Below, one piece after another: positions 1-7,543 of a stretch of 64,000 nt of DNA. Each line of letters opens with the position of its first letter. The first letter of the stretch is position 1. The position numbers and the translations under genes were made by a program. Origin of the DNA: Pelobium manganitolerans (GTDB lineage: Bacteria; Bacteroidota; Bacteroidia; Sphingobacteriales; Sphingobacteriaceae); NCBI RefSeq assembly GCF_003609575.1, contig NZ_MBTA01000028.1, positions 124,001 through 188,000 of the forward strand, read 5' to 3'. The notes under the pieces are model-generated. The model worked only from the letters and a program-made list of their open reading frames with translations, was not told the DNA's origin and did no database searches.

Positions 1-402
1 ATACTATTGGTATGGCGTAAATGATAAGCAGGCAGACGAATACCGCGAAAACCCATCGGTAACAACCAAAGGCGTGTCTTTGCAGTCGGTGCCCTGCTAT
101 AGTTCTACCGATTTGGTGAATTGGAAATTGGAAGCTGATGTTCTTACTCGGGACGAACTGATGAAGCATACGCGCCCCGTATTGGGTGGGCTGTTTAGGC
201 GTCGCTTACCTCGCCGAAACAAAGCAATACGCCATGTTTGTGCAGTGCGGCCGCGAGGTTTTAAGTCGCTGTTGCTGATAGTCCAGCCGGCGCATTTACT
301 TGGCATCAGAGCATAAACATGACGGATATGATTGGGACTTCAAACACCGGAGACCAAACCGTTTTTACAGATGACGATATAACGCTGATCAGAAATCGGT
401 GA
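1..402 (+). pseudogene. Frameshifted, truncated GH43-like glycosidase remnant
   Basis: The sequence reads as a GH43-type beta-propeller fragment only if two frame changes are allowed. Frame 2 gives YYWYGVNDK and then YSSTDLVNWKLEADVL. Near position 188, in a G-rich run, the reading moves to frame 3 (GVAYLAETKQYAMFVQCG). Near 262 it moves to frame 1 (VAVADSPAGAFTW, then TGDQTVFTDDD) and stops at 400-402. The order of motifs matches GH43 enzymes, possibly the galactan-active type, but the protein should continue for well over 100 residues after TDDD, so the 3' part is gone. The 5' part lies outside the window. Both shifts look like +1 insertions. It faces the ferredoxin/U32 pair convergently. 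Decay is the simplest reading; sequencing error could explain the shifts but not the missing 3' end. Confidence 0.7.
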
Positions 403-418
403 TAAGTTGCAAAACTCA

Positions 419-640
419 TTATCGTACTTGGATAATTTTTACAGGGCAGGCGTTTGCTACGTTAGTGCTTGTTTCAAAATCGCTTTGGTGTATAGGTCTA
501 ATTAAAATATTCTTCTTATTTGCAGCGTGCAACAGGGTAGCTTTACCATCTTTCATAGACATGCGCCAGTATTCTGGTTGCAGCTCTTCGCAAATGCCAC
601 AGCCAATACATTTTTCGCGGTATTGTATTAGTTTAGCCAT
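419..640 (-). CDS. Single-cluster 4Fe-4S ferredoxin
   Basis: This 73-residue protein carries C11-x2-C14-x2-C17 (KCIGCGIC) and a fourth Cys at about residue 65 followed by Pro (ACPVKII), enough for one [4Fe-4S] cluster. There is no signal peptide or membrane segment, so it should be a soluble electron carrier. Its ATG lies inside the last codons of the U32 gene, an 8-nt overlap, so the two are almost certainly co-transcribed and translationally coupled. From established knowledge, E. coli ho5U34 tRNA hydroxylation by the U32 protein TrhP (YegQ) also involves a small ferredoxin (YfhL), so a partner role is a reasonable inference. The middle of the protein is longer and less Cys-rich than in two-cluster ferredoxins. 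Confidence 0.9.
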   Translation of the reverse strand: MAKLIQYREKCIGCGICEELQPEYWRMSMKDGKATLLHAANKKNILIRPIHQSDFETSTNVANACPVKIIQVR

Positions 641-1874
641 CGTTGGCTACAAGTTTATAAAGCCTGTCTTTGCCGGACACCTTGTAAGGAAATTTAAAGG
701 TAATTTTATCGCCTTTTGTAGCTTTCTCTGCTAAAACACCGTTTACCGTCAAGGTTTTAACAAGTTCTTTTACCGCCCCAATCTCAGCTCCGGTAATCAT
801 CAAAGTATCGTTAGCTTTTAAGCTTCCGGTTTCAATTAAAAACTCGGCAACGTTAATTTTTGGATAATATTTAGTTCCGCGTCCTAAATAAACTTTTTTC
901 TCTGTAGCCACAGATCCCGGCTTGCTGGTCCACGCGCCCAATTGATTACCTAAATAATAGCCTTCCCAAAAACCACGGTTGTACACCGCCGAGAGCTCCG
1001 TCATCCATTGCTCCACTTTTTCCAGACTATAAGTTCCCGCTTCAACGGCGTCCAATGCTTCACGGTAGCATTTTGTAACCGCATAAACATAATCTGGTCC
1101 TTTGCTTCGCCCTTCTATTTTAAAAACAGACGCGCCACTATTTACCAGCTGGTCTAAAATATTAATGGTGCACAAATCTTTTGGCGACATGATATACTCG
1201 TTGTCAACCACCAGCTCTCGCCCGGTTTCCAAGTCGGTCACCTTATACGGGTGCCTGCATTCTTGCGTGCAGGCGCCACGGTTTGCTGACGCGTTTTGCG
1301 CATGTAAACTTAAATAGCACTTACCAGAAACAGCCATGCACAAAGCACCGTGTACAAAAATTTCTATCTTCAAAGGTTTGCCCGATAAACCTTTTAGTTG
1401 GCGCCGACCAATCTCTTTGCAAATATCACTAACTTGGGATAGCGTAAGTTCGCGCGCTAAAACAATTAAATCTGCCGAATCAGCGAAAAACGCGGCAGCT
1501 TCAATATTGCTAACATTTGCCTGGGTAGAAATATGTAGCGGAATGTTTAGTAGCTTACATTGGTTAATTACAGCAAAATCAGACGCTATTACCGCATCAA
1601 TTTCATGTTTTTTTACCGCTTGCAAAATGAGCTGCAAAAGTTTGATGTCATGGTTGTACATCACGGTATTTAAGGTGATGTAGCATTTTAGGCCATGGGT
1701 TTTACAAAGAAAAGAAATCTGTTCCAGGTCTGCCAACACAAATGATCGCACAGATTTTGCACGCATGTTCAATTGCTCTACGCCAAAATAAACCGCATCA
1801 GCGCCGGCATTTATTGCGGCTTGTAAGCATTCAAAAGATCCCGCAGGCGCCAGTAGCTCAACTTTTCGTCCCAT
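633..1874 (-). CDS. U32 peptidase-family protein (TrhP/RlhA-type RNA hydroxylase candidate)
   Basis: The 413-residue protein starts with the U32 signature LLAPAGSFECLQAAINAGAD and contains the family block EIFVHGALCMAVSGKCYLS at about residues 175-195. Cysteines follow in GACTQEC, giving the four-Cys set expected to hold an Fe-S cluster. Members were named peptidases, but TrhP and RlhA are now known to hydroxylate tRNA U34 or 23S rRNA using prephenate and Fe-S biogenesis. The length matches the short TrhP-like class, not the longer RlhA. The overlapping downstream ferredoxin supports a redox role. A perfect TANNTTTG box lies 23 nt upstream of the ATG. Which RNA is modified cannot be told from the sequence. 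Confidence 0.88.
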   Translation of the reverse strand: MGRKVELLAPAGSFECLQAAINAGADAVYFGVEQLNMRAKSVRSFVLADLEQISFLCKTHGLKCYITLNTVMYNHDIKLLQLILQAVKKHEIDAVIASDFAVINQCKLLNIPLHISTQANVSNIEAAAFFADSADLIVLARELTLSQVSDICKEIGRRQLKGLSGKPLKIEIFVHGALCMAVSGKCYLSLHAQNASANRGACTQECRHPYKVTDLETGRELVVDNEYIMSPKDLCTINILDQLVNSGASVFKIEGRSKGPDYVYAVTKCYREALDAVEAGTYSLEKVEQWMTELSAVYNRGFWEGYYLGNQLGAWTSKPGSVATEKKVYLGRGTKYYPKINVAEFLIETGSLKANDTLMITGAEIGAVKELVKTLTVNGVLAEKATKGDKITFKFPYKVSGKDRLYKLVANDG

Positions 1875-1896
1875 AGAAATCGTCAGATAAATGGAG

Positions 1897-1904
1897 CAAA
1901 GCTA
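1897..1904 (-). promoter_or_regulatory. -7 box of the U32-ferredoxin operon
   Basis: The minus strand reads TAGCTTTG, an exact match to the Bacteroidota sigma-A -7 consensus TANNTTTG, 22 nt before the U32 start codon. No clear TTTG -33 box was found at the usual distance. Confidence 0.6.
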
Positions 1905-2017
1905 TTGGCCCGCATTCCTAAGCAGAATGCGTAATATTTTACGGTTTATTGATTTTGGTCATTTTTCTGGAGAAGGTTATTTATTCTAAAAATTAATGTC
2001 GCTAAAGCTTAAACCAT

Positions 2018-2046
2018 AAAAAAAGCCGGCGCAAAAGGCCGGCCCA
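2018..2046 (-). terminator. Rho-independent terminator of accA
   Basis: The hairpin is GCCGGC (2025-2030), a 7-nt loop, and GCCGGC (2038-2043). On the minus strand it is followed by seven T, 25-50 nt after the accA stop codon. Confidence 0.85.
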
Positions 2047-2067
2047 TCAATTTTTTGTGTAAAAAAT

Positions 2068-3030
2068 CTAGTCTTCAACAACCACGCCCATTGCGCAAAA
2101 TTTATCGATACGCTCGCTGATAAGAGTTTCGATATTTTTAGCTTTTAAGGCTTTTAAATCCTGAATCAAACGTTCTTTTATGGTTTGGCTCATCAGCTCG
2201 GGGTCCTGGTGTGCGCCACCCATTGGTTCTTTAATAATGCCGTCAATTAGTCCGTTCGCCAGCATGTTGTCTGATGTTAAACGCAAACATTCGGCAGCTT
2301 TTTCTTTAAAATCCCAACTTCTCCAAAGAATAGATGAGCAGGATTCGGGCGAAATTACCGAATACCAAGTATGCTCTAACATATAAACTTTGTCGCCAAT
2401 GCCAATGCCTAAAGCACCGCCGCTGGCACCTTCGCCCACAATAATGCAAATAATTGGCACTTTCAGTACAGACATTTCTAATAAGTTGCGTGCAATTGCT
2501 TCTCCCTGTCCGCGCTCTTCGGCTTCTAAGCCAGGGTAGGCGCCGGGCGTATCAATAAAGGTTACAACCGGTTTATTAAATTTTTCCGCAAGTTTCATCA
2601 AACGCAAAGCCTTGCGATACCCCTCTGGGTTGGCCATCCCAAAATTGCGATATTGCCTCATTTTGGTATTGGTGCCTTTTTGGTGGCCAATAAACATTAC
2701 CGTTTCGCCGTTTAAAGACCCAAATCCGCCAACAATAGCTTTATCGTCTTTCACGGTCCTGTCGCCGTGCATCTCAATAAAGTCGTCGCAAATATTTTCT
2801 ATGTATTGTAAAGTATAAGGCCGTTCCGGATGCCGGGAAATTTGCACCTGTTGCCAGCCTGTAAGGTTAGCGTAAATCTCTTGTTTAGTGGTTTCAATTT
2901 TCTCGTCAAGCTCTTTCAAAGTTGCCGACATATCCACCTTTGTTTTTTCCGCAACTTGTTTAACCTTTTCTACCTGCCCCTGTAGGTCGGCAATAGGTTT
3001 TTCAAAGTCGAAAGAAGTCTTCATAACCAT
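2068..3030 (-). CDS. accA: Acetyl-CoA carboxylase carboxyltransferase, alpha subunit
   Basis: AccA transfers the carboxyl group from carboxybiotin to acetyl-CoA, giving malonyl-CoA for fatty acid synthesis, as an alpha2beta2 complex with AccD in the cytosol. The 320 residues match the family length. Visible blocks are [60 protein letters not shown] and [12 protein letters not shown], followed by the [11 protein letters not shown] segment, all typical of AccA. The N-terminal helix (about residues 8-50) is the usual charged lead-in. Two in-frame ATGs are close together (MVMKT); the second, at 3024, is equally possible. A near-consensus -7 box CATTTTTG lies at 3066-3073 on the minus strand. accD is not adjacent. 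Confidence 0.97.
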   Translation of the reverse strand: MVMKTSFDFEKPIADLQGQVEKVKQVAEKTKVDMSATLKELDEKIETTKQEIYANLTGWQQVQISRHPERPYTLQYIENICDDFIEMHGDRTVKDDKAIVGGFGSLNGETVMFIGHQKGTNTKMRQYRNFGMANPEGYRKALRLMKLAEKFNKPVVTFIDTPGAYPGLEAEERGQGEAIARNLLEMSVLKVPIICIIVGEGASGGALGIGIGDKVYMLEHTWYSVISPESCSSILWRSWDFKEKAAECLRLTSDNMLANGLIDGIIKEPMGGAHQDPELMSQTIKERLIQDLKALKAKNIETLISERIDKFCAMGVVVED

Positions 3031-3254
3031 TGTTTTTTGAGGGGTCTAAGTTATCGTTTACTTCGCAAAAATGAAAATTGATACTTTAGCTTCTTAACCC
3101 TTAGCCTCCAGATAGCGTATTTTAAACGGCTTTTAAAAGAATAAAACGTTAAATATTGTACAAATGTTTTTTTTATGGTAAATTTAGTCAACTTAGCTAC
3201 CTTTTAAACAAAGGGCTTTTGGCGAACCACATAAAGGCTCTAATTTTTGCTCCT

Positions 3255-3647
3255 ATGGTTAAGGCGACATTTATAATTGATGACGACGAAGTTTATGTGT
3301 ATGCAATAAAACGGCTAATCAACCTTAAGCAACTTTCAGAACAAGTGTTGGTGTTTAAAAACGGCCAATTGGCTCTGGATTATCTAATAAACACACCGGC
3401 AGATAAAGTAGTACTGCCCGATGTGATTTTATTAGATGTGAGGATGCCCGTACTAGACGGTTGGGGCTTTTTGGAAGCTTATGCCGAGTTAAATATTCCC
3501 GGCAAACAAAAAGTGGACATTTATATGGTAAGTTCATCTATTGACCCGCGCGATTTAGAGAAGGCGGCCAATATCCCCATCATTAAAAGATACCTGTTTA
3601 AACCGGTAAACCTGGAAGACCTCAAAAATATCCTCGAAAAAAGATAA
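3255..3647 (+). CDS. Single-domain response regulator (receiver only)
   Basis: The protein has 130 residues from the ATG at 3255; an upstream in-frame extension to 3156 encodes no recognisable sequence and is rejected. It is a stand-alone CheY-like receiver: acidic pocket FIIDDDE (D9-D11), phospho-acceptor D61 in ILLDVRMP, Ser93/94 in MVSSS, and K116 in LFKPV. No output domain is present, so it should act by protein-protein contact, as many Bacteroidota one-domain regulators do. There is no histidine kinase beside it, so its partner is unknown. It stands alone between accA (divergent) and pheT. Confidence 0.9.
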   Translation: MVKATFIIDDDEVYVYAIKRLINLKQLSEQVLVFKNGQLALDYLINTPADKVVLPDVILLDVRMPVLDGWGFLEAYAELNIPGKQKVDIYMVSSSIDPRDLEKAANIPIIKRYLFKPVNLEDLKNILEKR

Positions 3648-3708
3648 TTATGCCGTTGTTTGCGCCAATACAACACCTTTACTAAAACAAAAGTTACACG
3701 CTTTTTCC

Positions 3709-3716
3709 TATTTTTG
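3709..3716 (+). promoter_or_regulatory. -7 box upstream of pheT
   Basis: TATTTTTG is an exact TANNTTTG match 105 nt before the pheT start, giving a leader of roughly 100 nt. The leader contains a small GGCGTTTTGCGCC hairpin at about 3731-3743. Confidence 0.5.
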
Positions 3717-3821
3717 CAGGCGTTAGATATGGCGTTTTGCGCCACAAGATAAACTTTAAAACATTTGATTTTGGCTTCCGCCGATACATCGACGCCAATA
3801 CTCATTATAAAATAAGCATAC

Positions 3822-6215
3822 ATGAAAATTTCCTATAACTGGCTTAAACAGCATATTGATACAGACTTATCTCCCGAAGATATTTCGAAAATTTTAACCG
3901 CAATAGGTCTGGAAGTGGAGTCTTTAGAGCAAGTACAGGCAGTGCCCGGCGGCTTGGCTGGTTTAGTGGTGGCGCAGGTAAAAGAGTGCGTACAGCACCC
4001 AAATGCAGATAGGTTAAGGGTTACCAAAGTAGATGTTGGCGCTGCCGAAGATTTACAGGTGGTTTGTGGCGCACCTAATGTGGCGGCCGGCCAAAAAGTG
4101 ATTTTGGCAACGGTGGGCTGTACCGTTTATCCTTTAAATGGCGAGCCTTTTAAAATCAGTAAATCAAAAATTAGGGGCGAGGTTTCCGAGGGAATGATAT
4201 GCGCCGAAGATGAAATAGGCTTAGGAGAGGGCCATGCCGGAATTATGGTGCTGCCAAATGAGGTTCCGGTGGGTACTTTGGCTAAAGATTATTTTCAGCT
4301 GAACGATGATTATCTTTTCGAGATCGGTTTAACACCCAACCGTGCAGATGCTGCATCGCATTTAGGAGTTGCCAGAGACTTGGCCGCTTACCTCCAGATA
4401 CCGCTTAAAGCGGATGATCTGTCGGAATTTAAAGTGGACAACCACGATTTAACGTTTAAAGTTTCTGTACAGGATGATGCGGCACCGCGCTACTCGGGTT
4501 TAACTATTTCTGGCGTAAAAGTAGCCGAATCGCCAAAATGGCTGAAAGAGAAGCTTTCTGTAATTGGCTTACGCGCTATCAATAACGTGGTAGATGCTAC
4601 CAATTATATACTGCACGATCTTGGTCAGCCTTTACATGCCTTTGATGCCGATAAAGTGGCGGGGAAAGAAATCATCGTAAAAAAATGCGCAGCGGGCACT
4701 AAATTTACCACCTTAGACGGGGTAGAGCGTAGGCTTAGCGCAGATGATTTGATGATTTGCGATACGCAGCACCCCATGTGCATTGCCGGTGTTTTTGGCG
4801 GTACAGATTCTGGAGTGAGCGAGAACACTCAAAATATCTTTTTAGAAAGTGCATATTTCGATGCCGTCTCGGTACGTAAAACTGCGAAAAGGCTGGGTTT
4901 AAAAACAGATTCTTCGTTTAGGTTTGAACGCGGTACCGACCCCGAGATGACCGTGCCAGCGTTAAAGAAAGCAGCTTTACTAATTCAAGAGCTTGCAGGC
5001 GGAAAAATAAGTTCAGAGATTTTTGACCATTACCCAAAACCTGTTGCCCCCTTTGAGGTGGAGCTGAGTTTTGAGCAGGTGCAGAATTTAATAGGTAAAG
5101 CAATTCCTGCGGAAGAGATTACTAAAATCATCGCCGCTTTAGGGATTACTATTGTAAACAAAAATGCCACTACCTTACATTTGCAGGTGCCTACCTATAA
5201 AGTAGATGTAACGCGCCCGGTAGATGTTATTGAAGAGGTTTTGCGTATTTATGGTTATGATAATATCGAGATCCCTCAAAAAGTGAATGCGTCTTTAAAC
5301 GTTTCGCCAAAACCCGATAAAGAAGCCATTCAAAACACTATTGCAGATCAGCTATCCGCTAATGGATTTTTCGAAATTTTATCAAACTCATTAACCAAAT
5401 CGGCTTATTCGACTAATTTGGATGAAGCCGTAAAGATATTGAATCCGCTAAGTTCGGATTTGGATGTGATGCGCCAAAGTATGCTTTACTCGGGTTTAGA
5501 AGCAGTGGCTTTTAACCAAAACCGTAAAACCGCCGATGTTAAATTTTACGAGTTTGGCAAAACTTATCGCACCGCCGAGGGTAAATATCGCGAAAGCAAT
5601 CACCTCTCGCTATTTTTGAGCGGTAAAACAGAAGCAGAACAATGGAACCAGCAGGCTAAAGCTTTCAGTTTTTATAATTTGAAAGCTACCGTTGACAGCA
5701 TTTTCAAACGTTTGGGTATTGGTCCGTTAGTATCCGAAGATGTTGAGGATGAAAGTTTTGAATACGGCATCCAATACCGTAAAGGAAATAAGCTATTGGC
5801 AAGCTTTGGCGCTGTAGCTAAGACCGCTTTAAAATTTGCCGATGTGAACAAAACGGTTTTTTACGCAGATATCAACTGGGATTTGGTGCTAACGTTGGCG
5901 AAAAGCAATAAAATAACTTATAAAGAAGTATCTAAATTTCCGGCAGTCCGCAGAGATTTGTCAATGTTGGTTAACCAAGAAGTGCGTTTTGAAGATTTAA
6001 AACGTATTGCCAATAAAGCCGAAAAGAACTTACTGAAAGAAGTGAATGTTTTTGACGTTTACCAGGGCGATAAACTTCCTGAAGGTAAGAAATCTTACGC
6101 GCTGAGCTTTAAGCTGCAAGACGAGCAAAGGACTTTGGAAGACAAACAAATAGATGCAATTATGCAAAAACTGATTGCTAACTTTTCTAAGGAGGCAGGT
6201 GCAGAGATTAGGTAG
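3822..6215 (+). CDS. pheT: Phenylalanine-tRNA ligase beta subunit
   Basis: PheT is the tRNA-binding and editing subunit of the (alpha-beta)2 enzyme that charges tRNA-Phe. The 797 residues are full length. The order is the N-terminal MKISYNWLKQHI start, an EMAP/OB tRNA-binding region (about 40-150, with HPNADRLRVTKVDVG), the B3/B4 editing domain (about 210-390, with GLRAINNVVDATNYILHDLG and FRFERGTDP), the B5 domain (about 400-475, VIEEVLRIYGYDNI), a catalytic-like core, and a C-terminal FDX-ACB anticodon-binding domain (about 705-797, SKFPAVRRDLSMLV). pheS is not adjacent, as in many Bacteroidota. Confidence 0.98.
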   Translation: MKISYNWLKQHIDTDLSPEDISKILTAIGLEVESLEQVQAVPGGLAGLVVAQVKECVQHPNADRLRVTKVDVGAAEDLQVVCGAPNVAAGQKVILATVGCTVYPLNGEPFKISKSKIRGEVSEGMICAEDEIGLGEGHAGIMVLPNEVPVGTLAKDYFQLNDDYLFEIGLTPNRADAASHLGVARDLAAYLQIPLKADDLSEFKVDNHDLTFKVSVQDDAAPRYSGLTISGVKVAESPKWLKEKLSVIGLRAINNVVDATNYILHDLGQPLHAFDADKVAGKEIIVKKCAAGTKFTTLDGVERRLSADDLMICDTQHPMCIAGVFGGTDSGVSENTQNIFLESAYFDAVSVRKTAKRLGLKTDSSFRFERGTDPEMTVPALKKAALLIQELAGGKISSEIFDHYPKPVAPFEVELSFEQVQNLIGKAIPAEEITKIIAALGITIVNKNATTLHLQVPTYKVDVTRPVDVIEEVLRIYGYDNIEIPQKVNASLNVSPKPDKEAIQNTIADQLSANGFFEILSNSLTKSAYSTNLDEAVKILNPLSSDLDVMRQSMLYSGLEAVAFNQNRKTADVKFYEFGKTYRTAEGKYRESNHLSLFLSGKTEAEQWNQQAKAFSFYNLKATVDSIFKRLGIGPLVSEDVEDESFEYGIQYRKGNKLLASFGAVAKTALKFADVNKTVFYADINWDLVLTLAKSNKITYKEVSKFPAVRRDLSMLVNQEVRFEDLKRIANKAEKNLLKEVNVFDVYQGDKLPEGKKSYALSFKLQDEQRTLEDKQIDAIMQKLIANFSKEAGAEIR

Positions 6216-6336
6216 GTTGTTTGGGGTGGAAGGCCTAAGGTAAATGGTGTAGGTGAAATAAGAAAGATGCAGAAATATTAAATCTCTATTGAGTTTGAGT
6301 GTTTTTGTGTAAATTACAATTATAACGTATAAAGGC

Positions 6337-6426
6337 GTGACTATAGTAATTGAGAAATCTAATTCGAGCAATATCGCGGAAATATTGAAAGAAAAGTTCA
6401 ATATAGATGCGAAGCGGGGAATTTGA
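6337..6426 (+). pseudogene. Possible antitoxin remnant
   Basis: From a GTG the frame reads VTIVIEKSNSSN then IAEILKEKFNIDAKRGI before a stop at 6424. The sequence resembles the start of small antitoxins that precede PIN toxins (beta-strand, short helix, FDAK-type ending). It is followed about 65 bp downstream by a PIN-toxin remnant. No full antitoxin can be read. The identification rests on weak resemblance plus position. Confidence 0.35.
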
Positions 6427-6491
6427 ATAAACATTTCGGTAGCTAAAACGCAATATTGATGGATTATCTTATCAGGCGGCAATAAGGGAAA

Positions 6492-6632
6492 ATGAAGATT
6501 GATTTTATTGCCGATACCAATTTTGTTAGCGCTGATAAGGTTTTTAAAAATTAAGGTCTAAATTTAGTATTAATCAAATCACAGAACGTTGCTTTACCCG
6601 GTGTCAGTTCCATATCTGGGCCATGCAATTGA
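6492..6632 (+). pseudogene. PIN-domain (VapC-like) toxin remnant with internal deletion
   Basis: The ATG at 6492 reads MKIDFIADTNFV, the usual first strand and first catalytic Asp of a PIN ribonuclease. It then jumps directly to SADKVFKN, a stop (6552-6554), and in the same frame GLNLVLIKS, which looks like the last strand of a PIN domain (typically ADKGF, KI, GLNLILL). About 100 internal residues, including the other acidic residues, are missing. The gene is therefore dead. The reading frame runs on to a stop at 6630. It lies in the roughly 500-bp gap between pheT and the zapA group, which otherwise holds nothing recognisable. Confidence 0.55.
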
Positions 6633-6712
6633 ATGGATAACGCGAGTTTAAAGATTAATATTAATTTTAGCTGTGAAATAGCTAAACAATTCCAAACAAA
6701 TAAGAATAATAA

Positions 6713-7003
6713 ATGTCTGTAATTGCCAGAAAACTAGATCAAGTGCTGGATCGCACACAGAGGCTTGTAGAATTATCTAAAGCTTTACAGCAACAAAACG
6801 AGCAGATTGGCCAACAAAACGAGCAACTAAAGTACGCTTTGGAAGCCAGCGAAGCCCAACGGAAAGATTTGGAAGAAAAGCTTAGGGTGGTAAAATTGGC
6901 TAAAAGCTTGGAGGGTACAAGTGAGAAAACACTTGACATCAAACAAAAAATTAACGAATTTGTGCGGGAAATAGATAAGTGTATTGTATTGCTGAATAAG
7001 TAA
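6713..7003 (+). CDS. Small coiled-coil protein preceding zapA
   Basis: The protein is 96 residues, soluble, and almost entirely helical. Heptad-like, Gln/Glu-rich sequence runs from about residue 18 to 65, with a repeated QQNEQ unit (LQQQNEQIGQQNEQL), and a second helix ends in EFVREIDKCIVLLNK. It ends 25 nt before zapA and both read the same way. The arrangement of a small coiled-coil gene, zapA and rny suggests a cell-division accessory, and the size and helical character recall ZapB, which bridges ZapA-bound FtsZ in E. coli. That likeness is structural only; I do not recognise a named family. Confidence 0.7.
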   Translation: MSVIARKLDQVLDRTQRLVELSKALQQQNEQIGQQNEQLKYALEASEAQRKDLEEKLRVVKLAKSLEGTSEKTLDIKQKINEFVREIDKCIVLLNK

Positions 7004-7028
7004 TATCAACAGGTGAACCAAGAATCAG

Positions 7029-7322
7029 ATGGGAGAAATCTCGATAAAAATAAATATTGCCGACCGTATTTATCCTTTAAAGATCAGTATGGAAGAGGAA
7101 GAAGTTGTGAGGAGAGCTGCCAAGTTGATTAATGACCGTATTAAAGAATTACAAGATAAGTATGCGGTTAAAGATAAACAGGACTTACTTTCCATGTGCG
7201 TGTTGCATTATGCAACCCTATCATTAAATGCCGAGAAAAAAGCGGTGCATGCAGATACAGACGTTGCAGAGAAAGTAGAAGAATTGGATAGTATATTGAA
7301 CGATTTTTTTAACAAAGCATAG
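7029..7322 (+). CDS. zapA: Cell division protein ZapA
   Basis: The 97-residue protein has the ZapA layout: an N-terminal beta-hairpin (ISIKINIADRIYPLKIS), the VVRRAAKLINDRIKEL helix, then a long C-terminal helix for dimer and tetramer coiled coils. ZapA binds FtsZ and cross-links protofilaments at midcell. Length and pattern match the Bacteroidota form. It is preceded by a coiled-coil gene at 25 nt and followed 221 nt later by rny on the same strand. The gap to rny is long for an operon and contains possible RNA structure. Confidence 0.9.
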   Translation: MGEISIKINIADRIYPLKISMEEEEVVRRAAKLINDRIKELQDKYAVKDKQDLLSMCVLHYATLSLNAEKKAVHADTDVAEKVEELDSILNDFFNKA

Positions 7323-7360
7323 ATTTTAATCGGAAAAAAGGTATTTTTGACGATATAACC

Positions 7361-7475
7361 GTTTTAGGTTTTAGGTTTCACTATTTATTAAACTTAACAC
7401 TTCGATATTTAAGAAGGGTTACAAAAGCGTAATTCATTTGGTTGTCCATCTGTCTAAGGCTTAAACCCTAAACAT
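7361..7475 (+). ncRNA. Possible structured RNA between zapA and rny (6S-like candidate)
   Basis: TTTAGGTTT (7370-7378) can pair with AAACCCTAAA (7463-7472) with one bulged C, closing a region of about 90-110 nt. A further GGGTT...AACCC pairing is possible inside. 6S RNA genes in other phyla often lie beside zapA, and a short 6S-Flavo RNA family is known in Bacteroidota, so a 6S RNA is worth testing. Against this, the stem is made of the same AGGTTTAAGG-like words that recur as dispersed repeats elsewhere in the window, and no terminator or consensus promoter is visible. Confidence 0.2.
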
Positions 7476-7543
7476 GTTCGACAAGTTTACAATACATGGG
7501 ATCTAAAATTTAAAGCGGTTTTTTATTTTATTTTTTACAATTT

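Noticed and set aside
74-316. 80-codon frame at the left edge as a stand-alone gene
   Set aside because: Its first half continues a GH43 reading upstream and its second half is out-of-frame sequence; it is part of the pseudogene.
3156-3254. N-terminal extension of the response regulator
   Set aside because: The extra 33 residues have no receiver-like sequence, and the family starts at the ATG at 3255.
6030-6482. 150-codon minus-strand frame over the pheT end and following gap
   Set aside because: It overlaps the certain pheT FDX-ACB domain and has no coding features; the gap is better explained by the toxin-antitoxin relic.
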